Assembly (NCBI GenBank): GCA_034433615.1
Contig: DAOUAJ010000264.1
Span: 1-22,710 of the forward strand
Origin: DAOUAJ01 sp034433615
Lineage (GTDB): Bacteria > Chloroflexota > Anaerolineae > DUEN01
Length of the DNA stretch: 22,710 nucleotides
Direction of reading: 5' to 3'
Under the pieces are notes generated by a model that was given only the letters and a program-made list of their open reading frames with translations, was not told the origin of the DNA and made no database searches. A program made the translations under genes and the position numbers. Of this stretch, positions 1 through 7,212 are shown piece by piece (position 1 is the first letter of the stretch; each line of letters opens with the position of its first letter).

Positions 1-107
1 TCTTCACTTTGGAGGAGTGGCGCAGCATGTTCAGGCAGGCTGGCTTCACGAACATCAACGAGAACTATCTGGATTTCGTGCGCACCTGCATTTACACCGT
101 TAGCTAA
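1..107 (+). CDS. C-terminal fragment of a probable SAM-dependent methyltransferase
   Basis: An open frame enters from the left edge (first full codon at 3) and ends at the TAA at 105-107, giving 34 residues. The stretch EEWRSMFRQAGF followed by a short beta-like segment resembles the C-terminal end of class I SAM-dependent methyltransferases, where an 'EW..ll..AGF' helix precedes the last strand. No SAM-binding motif is visible because the body of the gene lies outside the window, so the assignment rests on this tail alone. The next gene begins about 20-30 nt downstream, so the two are probably cotranscribed. It could equally be the end of another Rossmann-type protein. Confidence 0.45.
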   Translation, partial: FTLEEWRSMFRQAGFTNINENYLDFVRTCIYTVS

Positions 108-118
108 GGGGGGCAAGG
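107..118 (+). promoter_or_regulatory. Ribosome-binding site favouring a non-ATG start at 125
   Basis: A purine-rich run (AGGGGGGCAAGG) lies just after the upstream stop codon. The terminal AAGG (115-118) is 6 nt from an ATA codon at 125 but 21 nt from the TTG at 140. This spacing supports initiation near 125 rather than at the conventional start codon. The assignment is by inspection only. Confidence 0.4.
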
Positions 119-139
119 CTTACGATAACGAATAGCGTT

Positions 140-982
140 TTGGTGACCGGTAGCTCGGTCGGTTTTGGCATGGAGATATCACTTTTGCTGGCCGAGCGGG
201 GCTTCAGGGTCTATGCCACGATGCGAGATCTGGCGCGTCGAGCTCAACTGGACGCGGCGGCAACACAGCGTAAAGTCGAATTGCGGGTGTTGCGTCTGGA
301 CGTAACGGATCAGGCTAGTATTGATGAAGCGGTACAAACCGTTATCGGCGAGAGCGGCGGCATTTACGGCGTGGTGAACAATGCCGGCCTCTTTCTGCGC
401 GGCTATTTCGAGGATTTGACTGACGCCGAGATTCGCCAGGTCTTCGAGACCAACCTGTTCGGCACGATGGCGGTGATCCGGGCGGCGTTGCCTCACATGC
501 GGGCTGCCAGGCGAGGCCGGATCGTGGTGATCTCCTCGGTGGCCGGGAAGATCGGTGCTCCCGCGGGCAGCGCTTACAGCGCGAGCCGGTTCGCCCAGGA
601 GGGCTTCGCCGAATCCCTGAGGCAGGAGGTCGAGCCGTTGGGTATTTACGTCAGCCTGATCGAGCCGGGGATCACCAAGACCGAGTCGTGGACGGTGGAT
701 CGAGGCGCGGGCATGCAGGCCAACAATCCCAACAGCCCTTATTATGCCTGGTTCAAGCGGACAGAGACCCTCTTCAACCAAGCGATGCAATCTTCGCCCA
801 TCACGGCCAGGGATGTGGCCGAGGCGGCGTATAAGGCCATTACCGACAGGCGACCGCGGCTGCGTTACATAGTCGGGCGGCGGACCAGTCTGGTAGTGGC
901 CTTGCGGCGCTACCTTCCTGGCGAGCTGTTCGAGCGGTGGTACTTCGGCGAGATCATGCGGCGCCTGACGAACGCCCGTTGA
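140..982 (+). CDS. Short-chain dehydrogenase/reductase (SDR) with an atypical YxxxR active site
   Basis: This is a classical SDR: an NAD(P)-dependent oxidoreductase of about 280 residues with a Rossmann fold. Numbered from the TTG at 140, visible motifs are the cofactor loop TGSSVGFG (3-10), NNAG (80-83), the active-site Ser pair (132-133) and YSASR (146-150). In the family the last motif is YxxxK and the Lys orients the cofactor ribose and lowers the Tyr pKa. Here it is Arg (codon CGG), so activity may be altered. The TTG at 140 removes most of the first beta strand. The frame is open upstream to 104, and reading from the ATA at 125 restores a normal SDR start (TNSVLVTG) at good distance from a ribosome-binding site. 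The true start is therefore probably 125, using a rare AUA codon or a mutated ATG. The substrate is unknown. The C-terminal half resembles SDRs acting on lipids, retinoids or steroids only in general style. Confidence 0.88.
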   Translation: MVTGSSVGFGMEISLLLAERGFRVYATMRDLARRAQLDAAATQRKVELRVLRLDVTDQASIDEAVQTVIGESGGIYGVVNNAGLFLRGYFEDLTDAEIRQVFETNLFGTMAVIRAALPHMRAARRGRIVVISSVAGKIGAPAGSAYSASRFAQEGFAESLRQEVEPLGIYVSLIEPGITKTESWTVDRGAGMQANNPNSPYYAWFKRTETLFNQAMQSSPITARDVAEAAYKAITDRRPRLRYIVGRRTSLVVALRRYLPGELFERWYFGEIMRRLTNAR

Positions 983-1027
983 TCGGCTGCGTTGTCGCAT
1001 ATGTCATCTTGGGGAATGGGAGACACA

Positions 1028-3211
1028 GTGAACATGCGCGTTTTCCATGGCGAGCGAAAGATGGTCCGTTGGGCCATGGTTGCCCTCATCGGCATCGTTG
1101 GTCTGCTGTTGGTTACGCCTTTGCTGGCCGGCGCCGACTCCGGGCAGCCGTTGACAGAAGAGGATTTCGTTCAGGCGGCCCCCCAGGGCTTTGGCGATCG
1201 TCAGAACAGTTGGGCCTGGTCCATGGAATGGTGGAAAGGGGCTCTCTACGTTGGGACAAATCGGGCGTACCACTGCACCGAGCTCGCGGGGATCCACGCG
1301 GTCTTGCCCTGGCTGGTGTCTTATCCTCCTAATGATCCGGATATCGAGTGCACGCCCTACCCGGAGGATTTGCCCCTTCAGGCCGAGATCTGGCGCTGGC
1401 GGCCGCAGACGGGAGCCTGGGAGCTGGTGTACCGGTCTCCGAACGATGTGCCAATCCTCAGCAAACCCGGCAAGTTTGTGGCGCGAGACATCGGCTTTCG
1501 TGGCATGAGCGTGTTTAGGGAGCCGGACGGCACAGAGGCCCTGTATGTATCGGGCGTCAGCGCCAAATACATGGGCTACTCCGTGCCACCGCCGCGCATC
1601 CTGCGCTCCACGGACGGCGTGAACTTTCAACCTATCCCGCAGGATCCGGGGACGCCTCTGGGTGATTTTCAGGGCAGCAGTTTCCGCAGCCAGGCCAGCC
1701 TCAATGGGCGATTCTACGTCGTGGGCGGCTCCATCCTGGGCAGCGGCGTCGTGTTTGAGTCGGACAACCCGGCCGCTGGAAACAACAGCTTTCGAGTGGT
1801 CAGCTCGCCGGATGTCAATGTCATGGTGATCGCGGCGTATAACGGTTATCTCTACATGGGCGTGCGTGACATACTGCGGGGATATTCCGTCATCAAGACC
1901 GATGCGCAAGGGCCTCTGCCCTATCAGTATAAGACTGTGGTGGAGCAGGGCGGCTATCTGGACCAGTGGCGGAACCCGGAAGTCCTCACCATGAAGGTCT
2001 TTGATAACCGTCTGTATGTGGGCGGGAACGGCATCGCGCTCGGTTTGCTGGGCCTGATGGCCCCGGCGGAGCTGATCCGCATCAATCCGGACGATTCCTG
2101 GGACGTGGTGGTGGGCTATCCTCGTCACACGCCCCAGGGGTGGAAGGTGCCGCTGAGTGGGTTGACGGCCGGCTTTGGCAACTTCCTGAACAACCACGTG
2201 TGGCAGATGGAAGAGTTCGAAGGTACTCTGTATGTGGGCACATTCGATAGTAGTACCACATTCAAGAACGACCCTGACATCGCGCCGATCCTGCAACCGA
2301 TCATGGGCTTCGATTTGTATAGCTCACGCAACGGCATTGACTTCTCGCCAGTTACCCTCACTGGATTTGGGGACAAGTTCAATTTCGGCGTTCGCACCAT
2401 GACCGCCACGTTGTATGGCCTGTTCGTGGGCACGGCCAACTATTACTACGGGCTGGAGGTGTGGCAGGCCGCGCGCGAGCCCCGTAGATTCTACCTACCG
2501 TTGTTGACGACAGGGGCCGCTCTCTCCTTCTCTTCGACCGAGGGCGTTAGCCGACGGGAATCCCCCAGCCCTGGGGAGGGAACTAAGGGTCTACCGTTTA
2601 CTCTCGCACCTCTCAACCTGATGGCCGAGATGGCAGGCCAGGTCGCAGCACTCTCGTGGGAGCCACAGACGGGAGCCGCCAGGTATCGGGTCTTACGCTC
2701 CGCATCCCGATGGCTAAGGTTGCCCCTGCGAGAGGAGACAATCGTATCGGTGCCGACGGCGTTCACCGCCATTGGTGAGACAGATCGCCCCTTCTACGTG
2801 GACGCGACGATCGAGCCAGACCAGCAGTATCTCTACGTGGTCGAGGCCCTGGACTGGGCCGGCCGGTTGTTGGGCCGTTCCAACATGGTGTCTGTTCCTC
2901 CCGTGGCCCCTTTGGCTACATTCGATGACGTAAGACAACGAGTTACCGATGCGAAGGCGAGAGGTTCCTTGCGAGAAGACGGAGAGGCGGAAGTGGTCAG
3001 CGCGCTGCTCACAGCTCAAGAGCAGGTCAGGAACAAGAACTTCGAGGGAGCTGCGCGGACGATCCGGGCCTTGCGGTGGCGGATCGAGCAGGGCCAGATC
3101 GTCTCGGCGCGTTGGATGGCCCAGGACCTGGTGTACTGGCTGGACAGGCTGGCGCGGCGCATCCGGCTGGTCGAGTTGGGCCTTATCGCTCCGGCAGCCG
3201 TGGAGCTATAA
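1028..3211 (+). CDS. Exported seven-bladed beta-propeller protein with YLP motif, fibronectin-like domain and helical tail (paralogue 1)
   Basis: I do not recognise a named family. From GTG 1028 (GGGAG at 1018-1022, 5 nt spacing; ATG 1034 is an alternative) it has about 727 residues. It begins with a Sec signal peptide: basic residues, then a hydrophobic run ending LLAGADS. The main domain carries seven hydrophobic-Tyr-Val-Gly strand motifs (about residues 73, 175, 230, 275, 329, 401 and 465), suggesting a seven-bladed beta-propeller. The first blade has the signature QGFGDRQNSWAWSM and two Cys about 30 residues apart. After the propeller come FYLPLL (nt 2489-2506), a low-complexity linker, a fibronectin-type-III-like domain (about 527-627) and a helical C-terminal region (about 630-727). 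It is the first of three tandem paralogues (to 7088). The last two domains match those of the third copy and are absent from the second. An extracellular binding or carbohydrate-related role is plausible but not shown. Confidence 0.85.
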   Translation: MNMRVFHGERKMVRWAMVALIGIVGLLLVTPLLAGADSGQPLTEEDFVQAAPQGFGDRQNSWAWSMEWWKGALYVGTNRAYHCTELAGIHAVLPWLVSYPPNDPDIECTPYPEDLPLQAEIWRWRPQTGAWELVYRSPNDVPILSKPGKFVARDIGFRGMSVFREPDGTEALYVSGVSAKYMGYSVPPPRILRSTDGVNFQPIPQDPGTPLGDFQGSSFRSQASLNGRFYVVGGSILGSGVVFESDNPAAGNNSFRVVSSPDVNVMVIAAYNGYLYMGVRDILRGYSVIKTDAQGPLPYQYKTVVEQGGYLDQWRNPEVLTMKVFDNRLYVGGNGIALGLLGLMAPAELIRINPDDSWDVVVGYPRHTPQGWKVPLSGLTAGFGNFLNNHVWQMEEFEGTLYVGTFDSSTTFKNDPDIAPILQPIMGFDLYSSRNGIDFSPVTLTGFGDKFNFGVRTMTATLYGLFVGTANYYYGLEVWQAAREPRRFYLPLLTTGAALSFSSTEGVSRRESPSPGEGTKGLPFTLAPLNLMAEMAGQVAALSWEPQTGAARYRVLRSASRWLRLPLREETIVSVPTAFTAIGETDRPFYVDATIEPDQQYLYVVEALDWAGRLLGRSNMVSVPPVAPLATFDDVRQRVTDAKARGSLREDGEAEVVSALLTAQEQVRNKNFEGAARTIRALRWRIEQGQIVSARWMAQDLVYWLDRLARRIRLVELGLIAPAAVEL
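2515..2600 (+). repeat. Palindromic, low-complexity in-frame insert at a domain junction
   Basis: Between the YLP motif and the fibronectin-like domain of the first propeller gene is a stretch unlike either neighbour. It holds a perfect 6-bp inverted repeat CCCCAG/CTGGGG with a 2-nt loop (2563-2576) and a small GGC-GTTA-GCC hairpin (2543-2552). It translates to a Ser/Gly/Pro-rich segment containing SPSPGEGTKG. The third propeller paralogue passes from propeller to fibronectin domain without it. It looks like a REP-like interspersed element captured in frame. Only one copy is visible here, so that reading is tentative. Confidence 0.35.
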
Positions 3212-3245
3212 CCCTGGGTGCGAGCTTCCGAGTGGGGAGAAAGAC

Positions 3246-3305
3246 ATGGGAATGTCGGCATTCATCTTATGCCTGGTTGCAGAGCTGCCATGCGAGGAAG
3301 ATTGA
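3246..3305 (+). CDS. Possible 19-residue leader ORF ahead of the second propeller gene
   Basis: An ATG at 3246 is preceded by GGGGAG (3234-3239) at 6 nt spacing and opens a 19-codon frame ending at TGA 3303-3305. That stop lies 3 nt before the ATG of the next gene. The predicted peptide begins MGMSAFILCLVAEL and is hydrophobic. Because the frame crosses the GAGGAAG ribosome-binding site of the downstream gene (about 3294-3300), it could couple translation between the first two propeller genes. It could also be a chance short frame. No conservation can be judged here. Confidence 0.25.
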   Translation: MGMSAFILCLVAELPCEED

Positions 3306-3308
3306 ATT

Positions 3309-5000
3309 ATGAATACGAATTGGCGGAGAGCCCTGACCCTGGCTTCGGCCCTGTCCATCGGCGTGGCTGTGTTGATGGCAACATCTAACCCGGTTCAAGC
3401 AACCCCGCCTTTAACCGCAGATGGCTTTTCTCTCGCAGCTCCTCAGGGGTTTGGCGATCGCCAGAATAGCTGGGCCTGGTCCATGCAGTGGTGGAATGGT
3501 CACCTCTACGTGGGCACGAACCGGGCGTGGCATTGCGCCGAAACCGCCGCCCTTGCCTATACCTTCCCGAGCCTGTTTACCTATCCGCCCGGCGATCCCG
3601 ATGTAGAGTGCACACCTAACCCGGAAGATTTGCCCTTGCAGGCGGAGATCTGGCAATGGACGCCGGAGACCAATGTCTGGGAGCGAGTGTATCAGTCTCC
3701 GGCCGATGTGCCTTTGCCTGGGTCTCCTGGCAAATTTGTAGCTCGCGACATTGGATTCTGCGGCATGACCGTTTTTCAAGAGGCTGACGGGACCGAGGCA
3801 CTCTATGTGACGGGCGTTAGCGCCAAATTTATTGGTTTCAGGGGATTGGACGGCCCTCCCGCTCGGGTCCTTCGCTCCACCGATGGTGTGCACTTTGAGC
3901 CGATCCCGCAGGATCCAGGGACTGCTTTTGGCGACCTCTCGTTCAGCAGTTTCTGCAACCCGATTAGCTTCAACAACCGATTCTATGTCGTCGGTGGAAG
4001 CCTCGTCGGGGGCGGGATGCTCCTGGAATCTGCATATCCGGAGCAGGGCAACGACAGCTTCCAGGTCGCCTCCCCGTCGAATATCAGAGTTTCGACATTG
4101 TACCCCTTCAACGGCTATCTGTACCTGGGGCTGCAGGACTTTAAAAACGGCTATGCGGTCGTGAAGATGGATACCAGCGACCCCCAGCGCTACCGGTTCA
4201 CCACGGTGGTACAGAAAGGAGGATACCTCGCTAATGGCAAAAACTCCGAGGTGCTGAGCATGGTAGTGTTTGATAACCGGCTATATGTAGGTGGGAACGG
4301 CATCACCGTAGCCTCGGCGGGGATTGGCGCGGCAGCCGAATTAATCCGTATTAACCCGGACGACTCGTGGGACGTAGTGGTGGGTTACCCGCGTATAACG
4401 CCAGACGGTTACACATTCCCGATCAGCGGCCTGATGGCGGGGTTTGGCAACGTGTTCAACGGCCACATGTGGCGTATGACCGTTCATGAAGGAATCTTGT
4501 ACGTCAGTACCCTCGACACCAGCACCAGGTTCCGGAACGATCCAGAACTGGGGCCGTTCGCTCAACGTTTCATGGGTTTCGACCTGTACACTTCGTCCGA
4601 TGGCGTTCACTTCTCGCCCATCACCACAGACGGGTTCGGCGATCCGTTCAATCTCGGCGCGGGCGCCCTGGCCTCCACACCGCATGGGCTGTTTCTCGGC
4701 ACGGCCAATTACTATTATGGGCTGCAGGTCTGGCTGGGGGGCACTCCCGCTGCACTTACGGACACGCCCACGGCTACTCCGACCGGTACGCCTCTGCCGA
4801 CCGATACCCCTACGCCGACGCCCTCTGGCACGCCCCTGCCCACGGATACGCCCACGCCTACAGCTACTCCGACCGGCACGTCTTTGCCGACCGATACCCC
4901 TACGCCGACGCCCTCTGGCACACCCTTGCCAGGATACGCGCTTTACCTACCGATGCTCTTCAAAGCACCGACGCAAGCGGGCCCGTTACGTGTCCATTGA
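3309..5000 (+). CDS. Exported seven-bladed beta-propeller protein with Thr/Pro-rich linker and C-terminal YLP motif (paralogue 2)
   Basis: This 563-residue paralogue of the preceding gene starts at ATG 3309, 8 nt after GAGGAAG. A clear Sec signal peptide ends near NPVQA. The signature QGFGDRQNSWAWSM, a Cys pair (in the RAWHC and VECTP contexts) and seven Tyr-Val/Leu-Gly strand motifs (about residues 67, 164, 225, 272, 325, 397 and 461) match paralogue 1 blade for blade. The fibronectin and helical domains are replaced by about 58 residues of Thr/Pro repeats, then LYLPMLFK and a short tail. Thr/Pro linkers are common between domain and cell surface in Chloroflexota exported proteins, and may be O-glycosylated. 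The arrangement suggests a propeller displayed on a stalk at the cell surface. Its ligand is unknown. Confidence 0.87.
   Translation: MNTNWRRALTLASALSIGVAVLMATSNPVQATPPLTADGFSLAAPQGFGDRQNSWAWSMQWWNGHLYVGTNRAWHCAETAALAYTFPSLFTYPPGDPDVECTPNPEDLPLQAEIWQWTPETNVWERVYQSPADVPLPGSPGKFVARDIGFCGMTVFQEADGTEALYVTGVSAKFIGFRGLDGPPARVLRSTDGVHFEPIPQDPGTAFGDLSFSSFCNPISFNNRFYVVGGSLVGGGMLLESAYPEQGNDSFQVASPSNIRVSTLYPFNGYLYLGLQDFKNGYAVVKMDTSDPQRYRFTTVVQKGGYLANGKNSEVLSMVVFDNRLYVGGNGITVASAGIGAAAELIRINPDDSWDVVVGYPRITPDGYTFPISGLMAGFGNVFNGHMWRMTVHEGILYVSTLDTSTRFRNDPELGPFAQRFMGFDLYTSSDGVHFSPITTDGFGDPFNLGAGALASTPHGLFLGTANYYYGLQVWLGGTPAALTDTPTATPTGTPLPTDTPTPTPSGTPLPTDTPTPTATPTGTSLPTDTPTPTPSGTPLPGYALYLPMLFKAPTQAGPLRVH
4758..4930 (+). 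repeat. 90-bp imperfect tandem repeat encoding the Thr/Pro linker
   Basis: The linker DNA repeats itself at a 90-bp offset. For example, the segment beginning GCTACTCCGACCGG at 4773 recurs at 4863 with a few mostly synonymous changes, and the GATACCCCTACGCC core is identical. At protein level the unit is about 28-30 residues built from TDTPTPTP and GTPLP blocks. The near-identity at DNA level suggests recent duplication, so copy number may vary between strains. Confidence 0.8.
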
Positions 5001-5030
5001 TGAATGAGTGATCCCGAGAGGGGCAAGGCC

Positions 5031-7088
5031 ATGTTGAATTCAACCCGTTCGCCAGCGTCAAACAGGTTGTGCTTTCGCCCGGCCTCTCTTCAAGGGTTCG
5101 GGGATCGCTACAATAGTTGGGCCTGGTCCATGCTGTGGTGGAACGGCAAGCTTTACGTTGGCACCAATCGCGCGTTCTTGTGCGTAGAGCGGGCCGCGAT
5201 CCGCAATGGTCTGCCCCTCTTGCGGTGGTTTCCACTCGTCCGGTATCCGCCGGCGGATCCCGACGCAGGGTGCACGCCGGACATGGATGATCTGCCGTTG
5301 CAGGCGGAGATCTGGCGGTGGACGCCGGAGACAGACGAATGGGAACGTGTCTTCCAATCGCCTAGAGATGTGCCGATCCCCGGCAAGCGTGGCAAGTACG
5401 TGGCACGAGAGATTGGCATCCGAGACATGGCGGTCTTCGTGGAGCCGGACGGGAGGGAAGCCCTGTACGTGTCCGGGGTTTCCTCTCGCTTCATCTACCA
5501 TCATGTCCCCTCTGCCCGCTTGCTGCGGTCGCTGGACGGCGAAACGTTCGAGCCAGTCCCGCAGCAGCCGGGAACCCGCCTGGGCGATCTAGAGAAAGGC
5601 TCGTTCCGGACTATCGTCTCGTACAAAGGCCGCCTGTATGTGATCGCAGGGAAGATCCGGGGAGAAGGCATTATTCTCGAGGCGAGCCATCCGGCAGGGG
5701 GCAACGATCACTTCCGACAGATCACGCCGCCGGACCTGGCCGTCTTTGAGATGATCCCGTTTAACGGCTACCTCTACGTGGGCGTGCGCGATACGAAGGG
5801 CTACGCGGTGCTGAAGACGGACGCCACCGGCACCCCGCCCTACACCTTTACGCCAGTGGTCACCCACGGCGCATACCTGCCTCAGCCGAGCTACATGGTC
5901 ATCAGCATGCAGGTGTACCAGGGCCGGCTCTATGTCGGCACTGACCGGCCGGCCGAGCTGATCCGCATCAACCCCGATGACACCTGGGACCTGGTGGTGG
6001 GGACCCCCCGTGAGACCCCCGATGGCTGGAAATATCCGCTCAGCGGCCTGGAGGCTGGCTTTTATAGCTGGCTGAATGGCCATATCTGGCGGATGCTGCC
6101 GCATGATGGGCGGCTTTACATCGGCACCATGAAACAGAGCACCCACTTCCGTAACGTCGCCGGAGTGGAACAGGCGCTGAAGCCGAACTACGGCTTTGAC
6201 CTGTTTGAGACCGCGGATGGCTGGCACTATACGCCGGTGACCCTCGACGGCTTCGGGGACATGTTCGCCTTTGGCGTGCGCTCGCTGGCGAGCACCCCTT
6301 ACGGACTGTTCCTGGGGACGGCCAACAGTTGGTACGGCCTCCAGATCTGGCGCGGGATGCCCGATGGGACAGGACCGGAAGACCTCGCAGGCTGCCGGCC
6401 TGAACGGCTGGAGGCCGAGTGCGTGGAAGGCCAGGTGATGTTGAGCTGGGAACCTCCGCCCGGGGCGCGACGGTTTCGCGTCTGGCGGGCGGAGATCACC
6501 GATCAGCATCCCGCGGTGGACGCGAATCGGTTCTTCACTGTGGCACGGCTGATCGCGCGGAACGTGCGCCATTTCGTGCCCAACGCGGAGATCCCACCGC
6601 TGCCGAATCAAATGTGGATCCCCGGCGCTTTCCAGGAGATCGGAGCTGCCGACGGGTGCTATTACGTGGACGAAACGGCCGCGCCGAACCGACGCTACCG
6701 CTACTACGTTCAGGCCGAAGACGAGATGGGGAATCGCTCGGGGCCATCGAACCTGGTCGCCGTGCCGCCGCTCTTCCCGCCGGTCACCTTCCAGGGGTTG
6801 CTGGACACGCTCGACGGGTGGGTCACGGGAGGCAGGTTCACGGCTTCCGAACACGCGCGGGCGGTTCGCGATCGGCTCGATCAGGCATATGCTCGCCTGA
6901 AAGCGGGCGACGCTGCAGGGGCAGAGGGCATGCTGGCGGAGCTGTCCGATCGGCTGGCAAGGGAGTTAGAGGAGGCAGCACCCCCGGATCGGTTGTTGCT
7001 GGAAGACCTCCAGGTCCTGCTCTCGAAGCTGAAGCGGCGGGTGGCTTTGAGCCTCGTGCCGCTTTTCCGAGGCCGGATTCGCCTTTGA
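5031..7088 (+). CDS. Seven-bladed beta-propeller protein without signal peptide, with fibronectin-like and helical domains (paralogue 3)
   Basis: This third paralogue has about 685 residues. ATG 5031 is preferred because GAGAGGGG lies 7-8 nt upstream. ATG 5004, 3 nt after the previous stop, is in frame but has no clear ribosome-binding site. From either start no hydrophobic signal peptide is present: the N-terminus is polar and leads directly into QGFGDRYNSWAWSM. Seven strand motifs (about residues 41, 145, 202, 248, 301, 362 and 425) and the first-blade Cys pair are conserved. A fibronectin-type-III-like domain (VMLSWEPPPG onward) and a C-terminal helical region with several heptad-like stretches follow, as in paralogue 1. 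It lacks the YLP motif, the Thr/Pro linker and the low-complexity insert. It may work in the cytoplasm or have lost its export signal. The function is unknown. Confidence 0.85.
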   Translation: MLNSTRSPASNRLCFRPASLQGFGDRYNSWAWSMLWWNGKLYVGTNRAFLCVERAAIRNGLPLLRWFPLVRYPPADPDAGCTPDMDDLPLQAEIWRWTPETDEWERVFQSPRDVPIPGKRGKYVAREIGIRDMAVFVEPDGREALYVSGVSSRFIYHHVPSARLLRSLDGETFEPVPQQPGTRLGDLEKGSFRTIVSYKGRLYVIAGKIRGEGIILEASHPAGGNDHFRQITPPDLAVFEMIPFNGYLYVGVRDTKGYAVLKTDATGTPPYTFTPVVTHGAYLPQPSYMVISMQVYQGRLYVGTDRPAELIRINPDDTWDLVVGTPRETPDGWKYPLSGLEAGFYSWLNGHIWRMLPHDGRLYIGTMKQSTHFRNVAGVEQALKPNYGFDLFETADGWHYTPVTLDGFGDMFAFGVRSLASTPYGLFLGTANSWYGLQIWRGMPDGTGPEDLAGCRPERLEAECVEGQVMLSWEPPPGARRFRVWRAEITDQHPAVDANRFFTVARLIARNVRHFVPNAEIPPLPNQMWIPGAFQEIGAADGCYYVDETAAPNRRYRYYVQAEDEMGNRSGPSNLVAVPPLFPPVTFQGLLDTLDGWVTGGRFTASEHARAVRDRLDQAYARLKAGDAAGAEGMLAELSDRLARELEEAAPPDRLLLEDLQVLLSKLKRRVALSLVPLFRGRIRL

Positions 7089-7126
7089 GAGGGGGCCGCG
7101 AAGATGGCCCGGGTGGGACGTTACCT

Positions 7127-7212
7127 GGCGACTGGAAGACACGGCAACGCCTGCAAAGCCTGCCTCCGCAGGTTAAATCCAGTCGCCGTAGGGCGACTTC
7201 GCCGACGTTGCC
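7127..7212 (+). repeat. Structured intergenic element with nested and competing hairpins
   Basis: This is the main content of the 253-nt gap before the glycosyltransferases. An outer 7-bp stem (GGCAACG 7143-7149 with CGTTGCC 7206-7212) encloses two hairpins: 7157-7174 (stem CCTGC/GCAGG extended by G-U and A-U, loop CTCC) and 7181-7198 (AGTCGCC/GGCGACT, loop GTAG). The 5' arm of the second hairpin can instead pair with an upstream copy. GGCGACTGGA at 7127-7136 is a perfect 10-bp complement of 7178-7187. The layout could be an RNA switch in the leader of the downstream genes, or a decayed copy of the two-hairpin interspersed repeats I recall from Chloroflexota and cyanobacterial intergenic DNA. 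There is no poly-T run, so it is not a standard intrinsic terminator. Confidence 0.5.

Noticed and set aside
1004..2296. Long antisense open frame of about 430 codons opposite the first propeller gene
   Set aside because: It mirrors the codon pattern of the + strand gene, has a low-complexity His/Arg-rich product with no domain, and has no ribosome-binding site of note.
4758..4930. CRISPR-like array
   Set aside because: The repeats are in frame within a gene, contiguous without unique spacers, and encode a Thr/Pro linker.
5589..6854. Antisense open frame of about 420 codons opposite the third propeller gene
   Set aside because: It is a shadow of high-GC coding DNA. The + strand product has clear paralogues on both levels, motif order and length.
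7093..7110. GGGCC/GGCCC hairpin after the third propeller gene as an intrinsic terminator
   Set aside because: The stem is only 5 bp with an 8-nt loop and no following T-run.
7143..7212. tRNA gene suggested by the three-stem, 70-nt layout
   Set aside because: It has only two inner hairpins, no T-loop consensus, no anticodon arm of normal size and no CCA-compatible acceptor stem.
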